DNA of 64,000 nucleotides, from positions 614,720-678,719 of the forward strand of contig NW_006763293.1 of the NCBI RefSeq assembly GCF_000218685.1, written 5' to 3'. Position numbers and translations under genes: made by a program. The DNA comes from Serpula lacrymans var. lacrymans S7.9. Taxonomy: Eukaryota; Basidiomycota; Agaricomycetes; Boletales; Serpulaceae. Every line of letters begins with the position of its first letter. The stretch's first letter is position 1. This document shows, in pieces, positions 1 through 9,129 of the stretch. Under the pieces are notes generated by a model. That model worked only from the letters and a program-made list of their open reading frames with translations. It searched no databases and was not told the origin of the DNA.

Positions 1-2701
1 GAGAGGGATCACCATACGTTGAACTTGAAGAAGTAGAAAGTAGCGTGTTCGATGCAGGGGATGCAGGAGGTTCAGGTAAATGTTCTTGCTCCATAGAATC
101 CGCTTCTTCTGGACCATCTCCTTTGTCATCGGATTCATCAGGTTGCGTAGACGATCCTTCTTGAGTAGGGTTGTGGCCCTCCTGGGTTTCCGTATCGGCA
201 ACTGTAGAGGCAATAGATGCAGAAGGTACCAGCGGTTTGGATCCTGAAGGGGACTGATGGGCAACCTGCGATTCAGAGTAGCCAACATCGTCAGCAGACT
301 GTTTTCCACCATGAGGCACATTGGATGAAGTAACAGGTGTGGAAGTAGAAGTAGAAAGCGATGACGCAGAAGACGACGCGATAGAAGTCAAGTCAGCAAC
401 AACGGTAGAAGAACCAGAATGCACAATGTTATTGTCAACTAGCTGTGTCTCGACACCACCAGTGATGATAATGACTTCTTCCTCCTCTGAGGGAACAACG
501 GCAGCAGTCCCTTCGCCCTGCTTGTCAGCAACGGCGGGGGATAACGGTTCAACACCAAGAGTATAAGGCACTGTAACCTCAGATTGCCCGACTTCCACAT
601 GATCATGATCCTCAGTATGCAGTGCATTAGACCGGCTGCGTGGGTCATCAATCGAATCTGTGGTATGATCATGCTCGTCCATATCAACAGCACGAGTACC
701 TTGCGTAAAACCACAATTAGTTGGGTGAATGGATACAGCCGTAAGATGAAGCTCCTCCCATACAGGAGGCAAAGCAATCACCGGGAGCAGATCGAGACGG
801 TCAAAAGACTTACCATCATCGTTCTGGTTCATCGAAACATCGACATTGGAGTCGTGAGCATTCTCAACCTCGCTCACATGTAATATGTCCGTATCTTCTT
901 CACCTTCGGCATCAGCCTCGCCGTCGTCTTCCGCTATAGCAGCCATCAGCCAATCACCCTCACTGACGGTTTCTGCAACACTAGGAGCGACACTCCCCCT
1001 TCCGATGCCATCCATATCAATGCTAGCAGTATCGCTTAACCCGCTACCCATCTGAGGAGGGGGAGGACGCTCCCGACCTTCCTCAAGGTCTCCATCATCG
1101 TCCTCCAATTTCTTCCGCTTGCCTTTGCGCGAATCCATAGGAGTACCAAGAGAGAATGAACTGTTATGAGGAATGGGATGAGAATCATCAGGAGACACAG
1201 GCGTATGGAAATAAATGCGAATCCGGGATGGTGGAGGCGTAACAAAAGAAGATGCGGATTCCACACCAACCGCATCAACTTCTACACCATTCGCTGCACC
1301 TGCGGCAGGATCTGCACTACCTGCTTTATCAGCAGTATCCGAACGAGATGCCACGTCCACCTCTGTGACTTCATTTTTGACGCTGATATTGGAAGCGTTG
1401 GGAAGATCAGAAGCCACTTCCTTTACCTCTGCCTTGACACGTGACGGTTTTGAGGACAACGTCCCCCAAGTCCAACCCAGGTCAGGCATTTCAAGGCCCA
1501 CAATCTTAAAGTCTGTGAGTGTGCGTCTGTTCTCATCTTTCTTACCACTGCTTCCAAAGCTGGAAGCTGCGGCGCCATCTCTGGTTCCAAACACAGTACT
1601 CCCTCCATCGTGCCTTCCTCGTCCCGATGCATGACCTTGTCCGCGGCCGCGGAAGGTAGAAGTTCCTTGATGATGTCCACCAGCATTGAACGACCCACCT
1701 CTGCGGTTATGAAAATCTTTATTATTTCCAAAGCCTCCCCTTGATCCATGGCCTCGCAGTGAAGCTCCTGCTTGCATTCCCCCTCTTCCACCGCCATTAT
1801 TCATAAACATGCTGCCACCCCTACCACCTCTACTGGGCCCCATACCCCCTCTGTTACCTCCCATTCCCGCTCCCCTTCCGCCCCGTCCGCTGGCCACATT
1901 TCCGCCCCGTCCGCCCCCGCCACCTCTTCCACCACCAAGAGGTACCTGGTTCACTCCTGGTGCACCGCCACGTCCCTGACCTTGCATTTGCCCTTGCCCA
2001 TACATACCCATCGCTGAGGGACCATTCTGGGGTGCCGGAGGGGGTTGAAATTGAGGTTGGGGTGGTGGGGGCCCTAGCTGACTCCGTTGATTTTGATGTT
2101 GATTGTGATTAGGCCCATCGAACCGCTGGCGCTTTGCCGGAGGTAAGTGCTGTGGGGGAGTGTGATGTAGGTTATGATTGTGTCGCGGCTGTTGGGGTTG
2201 CTGTTGCTGCTGTTGCTGTTGCGGGTAAAACTGTTGAGGTGGTGGCATCTGGTGCTGTTGAGGTGGTGGCTGATATCCAGGCTGCGAAACCATAGGCTGG
2301 GGTGCTTGGGGAACATAAGGCTGCTGGTAGGTCACTGAGGGCTGATACGGGTTGTACTGTGGCTGCGGGGGAGGGGGTGGAGGTTGCACGACGGGTGGAG
2401 GAGGCTGATAGTGTTGCTGTTGTACAGGCTGATTTTGCCTTTGTTGCCAATGAAGATTTTGCTGTCCCCCGTAGCCATAGTTTGCATACAAAGCACTCTG
2501 TTCGGGGGAAGGTCGAGGATGCTGTGGGGGTTGCGGTGCACTCCATTGTGGGTTGTATGCGACAGTAGCTTGTTGCTGCTGTGCTACTGCAGCTGCCCAA
2601 TAGGCGGAGTAATCTGGAGGAGCCGTTGGTGGTGGTCCTGGGGGGAGAGGAGGTTGGGGAGGATTGTAGCTGGGTTGCGGTACAAATGGGTTTTTATTCA
2701 T
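1..2701 (-). CDS. Q/P-rich, RGG-repeat protein of unknown function (C-terminus beyond window)
   Basis: A single open frame of about 900 codons starts at the ATG at 2699-2701 (MNKNPFVPQPSYNPP) and runs off the left edge without a stop, so the protein is incomplete. The first 200 residues are rich in Pro, Gln and Tyr with poly-Q runs. Residues of about 230-350 are Gly/Arg-rich with RGG and GRGG repeats, a common feature of RNA-binding proteins. The rest is acidic, Ser-rich and apparently disordered. A short conserved-looking patch (SRIRIYFHTP) precedes a basic RKGKRKK stretch that could be a nuclear signal. No folded domain is visible inside the window. A role in RNA binding or condensates is inference from composition only. 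A GTAAGT-like site inside the frame near 810 could be a weak intron donor, but the frame stays open through it. Confidence 0.7.
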   Translation of the reverse strand, partial: MNKNPFVPQPSYNPPQPPLPPGPPPTAPPDYSAYWAAAVAQQQQATVAYNPQWSAPQPPQHPRPSPEQSALYANYGYGGQQNLHWQQRQNQPVQQQHYQPPPPVVQPPPPPPQPQYNPYQPSVTYQQPYVPQAPQPMVSQPGYQPPPQQHQMPPPQQFYPQQQQQQQQPQQPRHNHNLHHTPPQHLPPAKRQRFDGPNHNQHQNQRSQLGPPPPQPQFQPPPAPQNGPSAMGMYGQGQMQGQGRGGAPGVNQVPLGGGRGGGGGRGGNVASGRGGRGAGMGGNRGGMGPSRGGRGGSMFMNNGGGRGGMQAGASLRGHGSRGGFGNNKDFHNRRGGSFNAGGHHQGTSTFRGRGQGHASGRGRHDGGSTVFGTRDGAAASSFGSSGKKDENRRTLTDFKIVGLEMPDLGWTWGTLSSKPSRVKAEVKEVASDLPNASNISVKNEVTEVDVASRSDTADKAGSADPAAGAANGVEVDAVGVESASSFVTPPPSRIRIYFHTPVSPDDSHPIPHNSSFSLGTPMDSRKGKRKKLEDDDGDLEEGRERPPPPQMGSGLSDTASIDMDGIGRGSVAPSVAETVSEGDWLMAAIAEDDGEADAEGEEDTDILHVSEVENAHDSNVDVSMNQNDDGKSFDRLDLLPVIALPPVWEELHLTAVSIHPTNCGFTQGTRAVDMDEHDHTTDSIDDPRSRSNALHTEDHDHVEVGQSEVTVPYTLGVEPLSPAVADKQGEGTAAVVPSEEEEVIIITGGVETQLVDNNIVHSGSSTVVADLTSIASSSASSLSTSTSTPVTSSNVPHGGKQSADDVGYSESQVAHQSPSGSKPLVPSASIASTVADTETQEGHNPTQEGSSTQPDESDDKGDGPEEADSMEQEHLPEPPASPASNTLLSTSSSSTYGDPS

Positions 2702-3631
2702 GACGGTCAAATTTTAAGAGTCCGCCAAGTGGTATTGGGAATATCGATGGCGACGACGACAGCAATGACGACGGAAAGGTTTCTCTGCGGCGTTGAGAAC
2801 AGCAGCGAGGACGAGGACGGGACCAGCGGAGAAGGAAAACTGCTCTGCTTATGTAAATTCTACAAATCAGGTAATATGTAGAAAACGTAAGGATTCAGTA
2901 CAGGCTTTTAAAGTGTACCCTCCTCTTTGCCTCCCGAAATATCATGATGAGCTTATACGATTTCGAATGCAAGCCATGCAACGGGAGAGGGAAAGTGCGC
3001 ATTACCTGTGAAAACCTGACATGTCGTCCCTCGGCGCTTAGCTGTCATTGACGTATCACTCGGTGCTGTGTCGCTAGTTCCTTGCCAGTGATGGTAAAGT
3101 AACCCAGCAGCTCCATAACTAACACGTCAATGCGTGTTCGGCTTTAGGCCCCCCATGGTAGGCGAGGATTCTGCCTTCCCTGTTACCTCTTCTGATGCGA
3201 GTTGCTTGTATACATATTCCGGGAACTCTCACTAGCAACATGTCGAGGCGCCAATACCCAATCATCAGATGAAAGTAGCTATAGTAAGTTGCAGTGGGAC
3301 AGCTTTGATTCGGGATATCATGTCCACATCATCACTCAAGCCAAGGCAAGTGCCACGGTCGTATGTGACAGGTTTTCTCACTGAAAGTCAATGTCATCAG
3401 CCTGGTGGTGTGATTAAATAGGATCGATTCGGAAATGCATCAACACTGATGGCGAGGACAGATACCCTGATCCATCCCTTCTGATACCATCTCAATACTT
3501 ACAACCTGAGGCACGTCTCTATTGGTATACTCTCACCCAAAACGATATTTATTGCCGACTCCCCGAAAGATCTTGGTTCGATCCCCCTCTAGATCAGCTG
3601 TACTTCTCGATTCTTTATACCTAATTTAACC
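2702..3631. other. Intergenic region, no gene recognised
   Basis: About 930 bp lie between the divergent starts of the RGG-repeat gene and the DUF6533 gene. Only short open frames with no family resemblance are present. It presumably holds both promoters, but I see no clear element. Confidence 0.6.
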
Positions 3632-5360
3632 ATGGCCCAGTTGCTCATGGATAGCTTAAATTCTCTACAGGCGACTAGATATTGCCAGCGTGGGCCTTTA
3701 AATCATGTTCAAATTGAAAATAGTGACTTTATTGACTATTTCTCTTCGTGGTTCAGTTGCAGTCGCCGTCGTCGCCGTATATGATCATGGTACGATTCCA
3801 AATCAAAATTAGTGGGCTATAATTCCACCTTACATTGTTCTAACTCGTAACAGCGCTTACTTTTCGGAGGGAGGTACGTGCTTCTGGCCAACAACCCTCA
3901 TCTCAAATTGAATCTCTATTGCCTTTTTATTTGTTAAGGTGGACTTGGTGTGGGTACGTCGTACTTAAACAATAGGTGCAACTTCTGCAAGCTGTTTCTA
4001 AAGTGCATATGTAGAAAAAGCAGTGGTCTCTCATGACGTTTTTCTATCTTACAGTACGGTATCACGACCTCTGCAATTGCTTTCTTACTCAAACCTTACT
4101 CGACACTAGTCTAGATACATGGGTGATACCATTCTCATGTAAGTTTGTGGGCTCCCTGGATCCATCAAGCCACTCACCTCAATATCGACCATCGAAAGTG
4201 CTAGTGCTGTTTGTATGATAGGTCGTTTATGGATTTGATTGGAGCTGATGCGATCCACCTTACAGTTCTTGTCAGCACTTCCTTTTCCAGTGCAGTTAGT
4301 AATGATCCATCTATTTTAGCAGTCACATATACTAAAGAATGAAACAGTTGTATGTCGCTCTTCTTTCTCATGAAACGTTTATGGTTTAATCAAGAGTTCG
4401 TTGTTTCTGAAAACTGTACAGTTGTAAGTGGTCTGTGATATAATGCTATATCTAATTACTTACCCCATATGTGACCAGGCTTAAAAGCATTTCAGTTTCA
4501 AGCATGGGGTAGCTGCGTAGTCCACTGGTCTTTACAAGGTTTGTCCTCTTTCTCGTTCATTTTAGACCCTATAAAATGCCTCGATGTTCGTAAGGTAGTT
4601 TGCAATTACGCATATATGCCATGTATCGGCGTTCGAACCGTCTTCTATTGGCAATGTTTGCAGGCTTTCTGGTACAGCTTGCTGCCACTGCCACACTTCT
4701 GGCAATAAACCTCCGTTCTGGAGGTCCTACCATACGTAAGTCCACGCGTTCATATCTGTCACACATGTACGTGCGTTATTTTACTGACATTCGTTATCCG
4801 CAGCCACGTCTGAGCCCATACCGGGTCTTCCTTGGAAGATGTGTGCTGAATCACGGCTCGGGGGAAGTATCACGGCCATATACATCCCGATCCTGTCCTT
4901 CGAGTTTATGCTTTTTGCTCTTGCACTACGCGCAGGTATCACCCACATGCAAAACATGCGACAAATCGTGGGGAAATGGGAAGCTAACTCGTTGATGAAG
5001 ATACTCGTGAAACATAGTATCTTCTATTTCCTCCTGTGCGTATCTTGCTTATCTTCTCGGTGAAAGTCCTAAAGCCTTGAACCCCATCATTAGCGTCGTA
5101 TCGGCGTGTGCCATCGAAACGGCTTTGTGGCTTAGCCTCCCGGTGAGTGAACGCTCTTGGCGTCTAGGGGTCTCATCCTGACGCATTTCACGCGGCTTTG
5201 ACTCTGATTGTGTTTGGTGTAGTCAATATATATGGAAATTTCTGAGGCTTTCGTTATGGCATCGGTGGTGATAGCAGGAGCACGCATGGTCATCAACTTC
5301 CGCGAGGTCGGAGAGAGCCATTTTCATCACGAAGTCGACGCATTTCAAGAACATTTCTAA
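3632..5360 (+). CDS. DUF6533-domain seven-transmembrane protein
   Basis: The N-terminus matches the basidiomycete DUF6533 family: LQATRYCQ, then VAVVAVYDHALTFRREVDLVW, then KKQWSLMTFFYLT and SRYMGDTIL. These pieces appear only after splicing very small exons: 3632-3689, 3757-3789, 3854-3873 (20 bp), 3939-3953 (15 bp), 4015-4053 and 4110-4138. Exons between 4139 and 4478 are not resolved. Later exons are 4479-4538, 4595-4735 (QLRIYAMYRRS and a hydrophobic helix), 4804-5035, 5094-5142 and 5223-5360. Several hydrophobic segments support a multi-pass membrane protein. The family is abundant in Agaricomycetes and its function is unknown. The tail (FREVGESHFHHEVDAFQEHF) is hydrophilic and probably cytosolic. 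Family ass. Confidence 0.85.
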
Positions 5361-5593
5361 CTACCGGATATCTCATGGTGGTACGAAGACTCTCACTCCC
5401 GCTGGTATTGCATTACTTCGTGTGTCTATTTGCGCATAGAGTTAACCTTTAGAACGGGAAGTGTGATATGCATATGACGATGATACACACATATTAATGA
5501 TAAACAAATCGGTATTCGTATACAGTAGTTTAAGGAAATACACCAGCTGGCTTGGAACAATGTATACATTTGGGATACATGCGTGTGTATGTA

Positions 5594-5751
5594 GAGCTAC
5601 AAAAATGAATAGGTAGAATGAAAGTCCAGGAGAAAAAAGGTCCACAGAAATAATCAATCGTGATGAATGGAGGGCTATCTACCAAAGTTCTACGGTCCAT
5701 ATGGGTTTGTTATCTGTTCAGTGAGCACCCGGAACGTCACTTGCATTAGGT
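5594..5751. repeat. Diverged non-coding repeat, block 1 copy A
   Basis: This stretch aligns with 8645-8811 across its whole length. Shared anchors in the same order are gagctacaaa, agaatgaaa.tccagg, gagaaaaa, aatcgtgatg.atgg, tacggtcca and cacttgcatta. It lies between the 3' ends of the DUF6533 gene and the Ncp1-like gene. It is clearly homologous by eye but diverged, with small indels. Confidence 0.75.
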
Positions 5752-5811
5752 GCTGGAATACCAAGACTGGTCCCAACCGCCTGGTTCGGCCTCTCGTGAA
5801 TTTGAGATAGT

Positions 5812-6388
5812 CTACTTTCTCGCTCGTGCTAAGTTATAGCAAGTTATAAAGAAGACGGACTCGTATATGAAAATTGAATAACAGACATTATGTATTTCCT
5901 TCTGTTTAGATATCTCATTGACGCGAGTGACCTTGGCCTCGAGAGCTTGTTTAAGCTTCACGTCCTGCTGCTGTTTGACCTAATAAAGCCTGTTGAGCAG
6001 TGATAACTTGAAAAGTGTATGTAGCAAAGTTACCTGCGCATCGGTTTGTGCACTATGTAGATTCGTAACAGCCATATCATGGGCGTGCGTCGCTTTCTGC
6101 AGTGACTTCATGGCACTTTGCTCCTTTTTCTCCGTTTTTTTCAGGGTCTTCTCCGCCTTGTAAGCTGCCTGGAGTGAAATCGAGCAAATTAGCGGCCTCA
6201 GCGCTGAGCAAGTGAGCGGGAAAGACGGTAGGTCTCACCTTGCTCGCTTTAGATTCAGATTTCTCGGTAGCATGCAAGTCTTTCAGCGCATGTTGGAAGT
6301 CCTTCTCCTCACCCTTGCCTTCTTTCTCGATGATCTTCTCCATTTGCTTCACGGCTTTAGGATCCAAGGGACCGGCGGTACTGGCCAT
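5812..6388 (-). CDS. Small coiled-coil protein, Ncp1-like
   Basis: Three exons (6239-6388, 6034-6168, 5812-5979) give a 150-residue protein beginning MASTAGPLDPKAVKQMEKII. It is almost entirely Lys/Glu/Ala-rich helix with heptad-like spacing, and two GT-AG introns of 65-70 and 54 bp keep the frame. The composition and the opening (DPK.V..MEK.I.KE.K.EEK) resemble short basidiomycete proteins annotated as DNA-binding protein Ncp1. That name is from memory, and DNA binding is not shown by the sequence. The last 20 residues (HNVCYSIFIYESVFF) are unlike the charged helix, so the true 3' end may use another splice. An in-frame upstream ATG at 6461-6463 is less likely as the start. Confidence 0.65.
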
Positions 6389-6737
6389 AGTGATTATTGA
6401 GTATGTCGGATACGATGGAATGATGAGCTGGGGAGTCGGATGGAATGCTGCATACCTCAACAATTTGAACTTTGCACATGATTTCTAGACTCCGTCGTTC
6501 AGCGTCGTCTTCGACAGTAGCTATTTCCCCCCTTTCCACTTTGTTCTGCTTCCCTGTCAATTCCAAAGTGTTCCCAATCCCGTCTTTGAACCTGCAAAGT
6601 TCAAGTTCTTGCTCGGCTGCCAGTGATTGATGTTACTGGTTTTATCTCCTTATCCGTCTTGTCCATTGTCGATAAATCCTAACGCTTTTTCACTCTTCCA
6701 CGTGATATCATTCACAATCTGACTGTCTAATAACATC
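6389..6737. promoter_or_regulatory. Shared upstream region of Ncp1-like and HNH genes
   Basis: This 349-bp gap lies between divergent start codons and must serve both genes. A CACGTG palindrome (bHLH-type E-box) sits at 6699-6704, 34 bp before the HNH start codon. The right half is the repeat block described at 6540-6732. Confidence 0.5.
6540..6732. repeat. Diverged non-coding repeat, block 2 copy A (HNH promoter)
   Basis: This aligns with 8879-9074. Shared anchors in order are ctgtcaatt, gtctttg.acct, gctgccagtg, ctt.ttatccg, aaatcct, tgatatc.t.cacaatctgac. In this copy the block ends at the start codon of the HNH gene. In the other copy it ends about 55 bp before the MscS start codon. Confidence 0.7.
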
Positions 6738-8285
6738 ATGTCTCGTGTTGAACTCGATAACGACGCAGAGCAATTCCGTGTGGTCATACCGCTTGCCAAG
6801 AAGTTACCTCCAAACCCACATATCGGACCCGGGCATGAGGCCTGGGTTCGAGCACTCGCACCACCGTCTGAAACAGCACAAACGGACAGCGAATGGTCTC
6901 CAGAATCTAGAGTTGACAAGTCTCTTCGACACCGCCTTCTTGCCTGCGATCAACGGTCTTTCTTGACGGGCTCTGCAGTTGCCGATCTGCAGGCTGCCCA
7001 CATAATCAACGCCGTTCGTCACAACGCGACGCGAAAGAGGGAGGTGGTGAGTATTCATGTTCTACATATACGCAATGTTTGAAGTCCTGTTCCAGGAGGA
7101 TTATCTTTCCCAGCAGCGTCTCCACCCTCCCTCCATAAACCGATTCCTTTTGGATAGCTCCGCCAATGCAATTCTCTGTGAGTCCACTGAGCAACAGTTT
7201 CCATCATTTGACGAATACTTCTTATTTCCAGTGGAGGCCAATCTTCATACTCAATGGGATCTTTATGGAACTTATTGCTTTGTTCCGGCTGAAAGTGATG
7301 CAATCGCCATGCTCGATGCTTTACGGAAGTCCAACGAAAAGTGGGCGGAACATATCTTTCCGGCCGAAGGTGTCATACGGCCTCTAGACGTATGTTCTTA
7401 CTTTGTCTATAATAATGGCTCTAACGAATTGTCTACAGGTATCGAAGGCACCTTTTTGCAGACCGCAGTGGGACTTAATCATCCTTCATCCTCATGCGCT
7501 GCTCCCGGATGGTCTGGCGCTAGGGATCGCGAAGAATCGGCGCTTTTTCGTCAAGGGGCAGTATTTTCCGCCGGCATCCGAGGTAACTTGGACATGGTGG
7601 ACTGCATCTGGTGACCGTCTTTGTTCGAACTCGCCGCCGAACGAACCTCTCGCTCCCTTCTTTGCCATGGATGTGCGTGCCGACTTAGAGATGCCAGCTT
7701 TATCTTCTCTCGCCATGGTTATCAATGCGCATTGCAAGTTGCAGCAATTCATACGGGATAATAGCACATCTGCTACTACTCGGGTGCAGAGGTTCGCGCG
7801 ACTAATATCTGAGTTGGTTACCGAGATATTCTTCGTGCCTGATGGATACAGTGATGTGGCTGCGCGTGCACATTCTTTTCAGGTAGTCCAGCATGTCCAG
7901 AGTATGACTGGTACCTTTCCCTCTCAAGCAATACAACCGGCAGGACAGTCTTTTGGGGAGGGATACAAATTTGAGGTGTACCCTGCTTATGGAGCAATGG
8001 GGGAAGCTCCAGCACCATCCGGAGAAGATAGGTCTCCCGGCGCAGTGGAGTGTCCTGAGACCCCCGACGAAGATGGTCTTACTAATTCAGAGTTCCGATT
8101 GGTTTCTGAAAAAGCTCGCGATCCCCGCCTCGACGGCAAGCAGCGTGCTGATGCGGCGATGATGATGTTATTCGGAACTCATCGTAAGTACATACATGAC
8201 TGCTTGGCTTTCCAATATCTGACTCTTCGTGTCGGTAGGGTATGCGGATCCCTACGTGCATGGAGCTCAAGCTATACATGATTGA
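6738..8285 (+). CDS. HNH-nuclease domain protein (HNH_2-like)
   Basis: Five exons (6738-7046, 7096-7177, 7232-7389, 7439-8183, 8239-8285) keep phase throughout and give 446 residues. The nuclease core lies near residues 70-150: CDQRSFLTGS followed by LQAAHIINAVRHN (first His), then LDSSANAILL (Asn) and HTQWDLYG (last His). This is the H-N-H order expected of a beta-beta-alpha-metal nuclease, and all three residues are present. The C-terminal 230 residues carry no domain I recognise, including an acidic linker (ECPETPDEDG) and a final RYADPYVHGAQAIHD. Such proteins are numerous in Agaricomycetes and mostly uncharacterised. DNA cleavage is inferred from the motif. No signal peptide or membrane segment is evident. 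Confidence 0.85.
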
Positions 8286-8644
8286 TGTACATGTTGCTGA
8301 CTTTGAGAAAAGTTACTTATTGCCTGCTGGAAAACCCACCGATTCTCCTTCAGCTACCCTCCTTTTTGTGCAGAATCCATCGTGGACGCTAATGTCAGTT
8401 TTCTTCTATAGTGGTTGTCTTGACAATGAAGCGAATTTGACGAAGAACCAATTTTTCTATTCGTGACTAGTCTCTTGTTGGGCTCTTGCGAAAATGGCAT
8501 ATAAAAGCCAAGCTTTACCCAGACTCCTCCCCATCCACTGTTTCGACGTTCAGAATGTATGGAGACAGTTGATCGACTTTATACAAGTCTAATTGGTCGA
8601 GACTTCATAGACACGCGGCGGTCACGCTCTAAGATCTGAGCCCT
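8286..8644. other. 3' flank of the HNH gene, no gene recognised
   Basis: About 360 bp follow the HNH stop codon and precede the second copy of the repeats. No coding signal was found. Confidence 0.5.
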
Positions 8645-8811
8645 AGAGCTACAAACATAATCCGCAGAATGAAAATCCAGGGGAGAAAAAGGTCTATATT
8701 AAATTAGACATAATTAATCGTGATGCATGGACTGATATCCACTAAAGTCTTATCCTACGGTCCACATATGTTTGCTTTGCTTGTCTTCCAGCCGAAACGC
8801 CACTTGCATTA
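8645..8811. repeat. Diverged non-coding repeat, block 1 copy B
   Basis: This is the partner of 5594-5751. Here only about 67 bp separate block 1 from block 2. In copy A the whole Ncp1-like gene occupies that interval. Confidence 0.75.
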
Positions 8812-8878
8812 TTAGTCCACTATGATCTGAATCATCTGAATCATCAGTGATTGCATAACCTGTTTTTCTACCTATTGT

Positions 8879-9074
8879 TTTGCGTTCCTGTCAATTCTGT
8901 CTTTGTACCTAGAATTCGGTGATATCCTGAATTTCGAAGTTATTGTGGAGCGATTGACAGCTGCCAGTGGTAAGTGATGTGACTCTTCTTATCCGCCTCC
9001 GTCGTCTAAAAATCCTGTTCTGGTCTCACGTACACTCGGGCTATTTCCTATGATATCGTCCACAATCTGACAGC
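8879..9074. repeat. Diverged non-coding repeat, block 2 copy B (MscS upstream region)
   Basis: This is the partner of 6540-6732. It lies immediately upstream of the MscS-like channel gene and is followed by a CACGTG at 9077-9082. The E-box in copy A is at a different place in the alignment, so the two E-boxes are not the same inherited base positions. Confidence 0.7.
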
Positions 9075-9129
9075 AGCACGTGGAAGAGCACCAGCTGGGA
9101 AAGCATCGAAAAATCTGATATCTCCAAAC

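Noticed and set aside
3518..3595. tRNA-like sequence with a B-box-like ggttcgatccc and an upstream ttggtatactctc
   Set aside because: The T-stem and acceptor stem do not pair and no proper anticodon arm forms, so it is not a functional tRNA. At most it is a chance match or an old relic.
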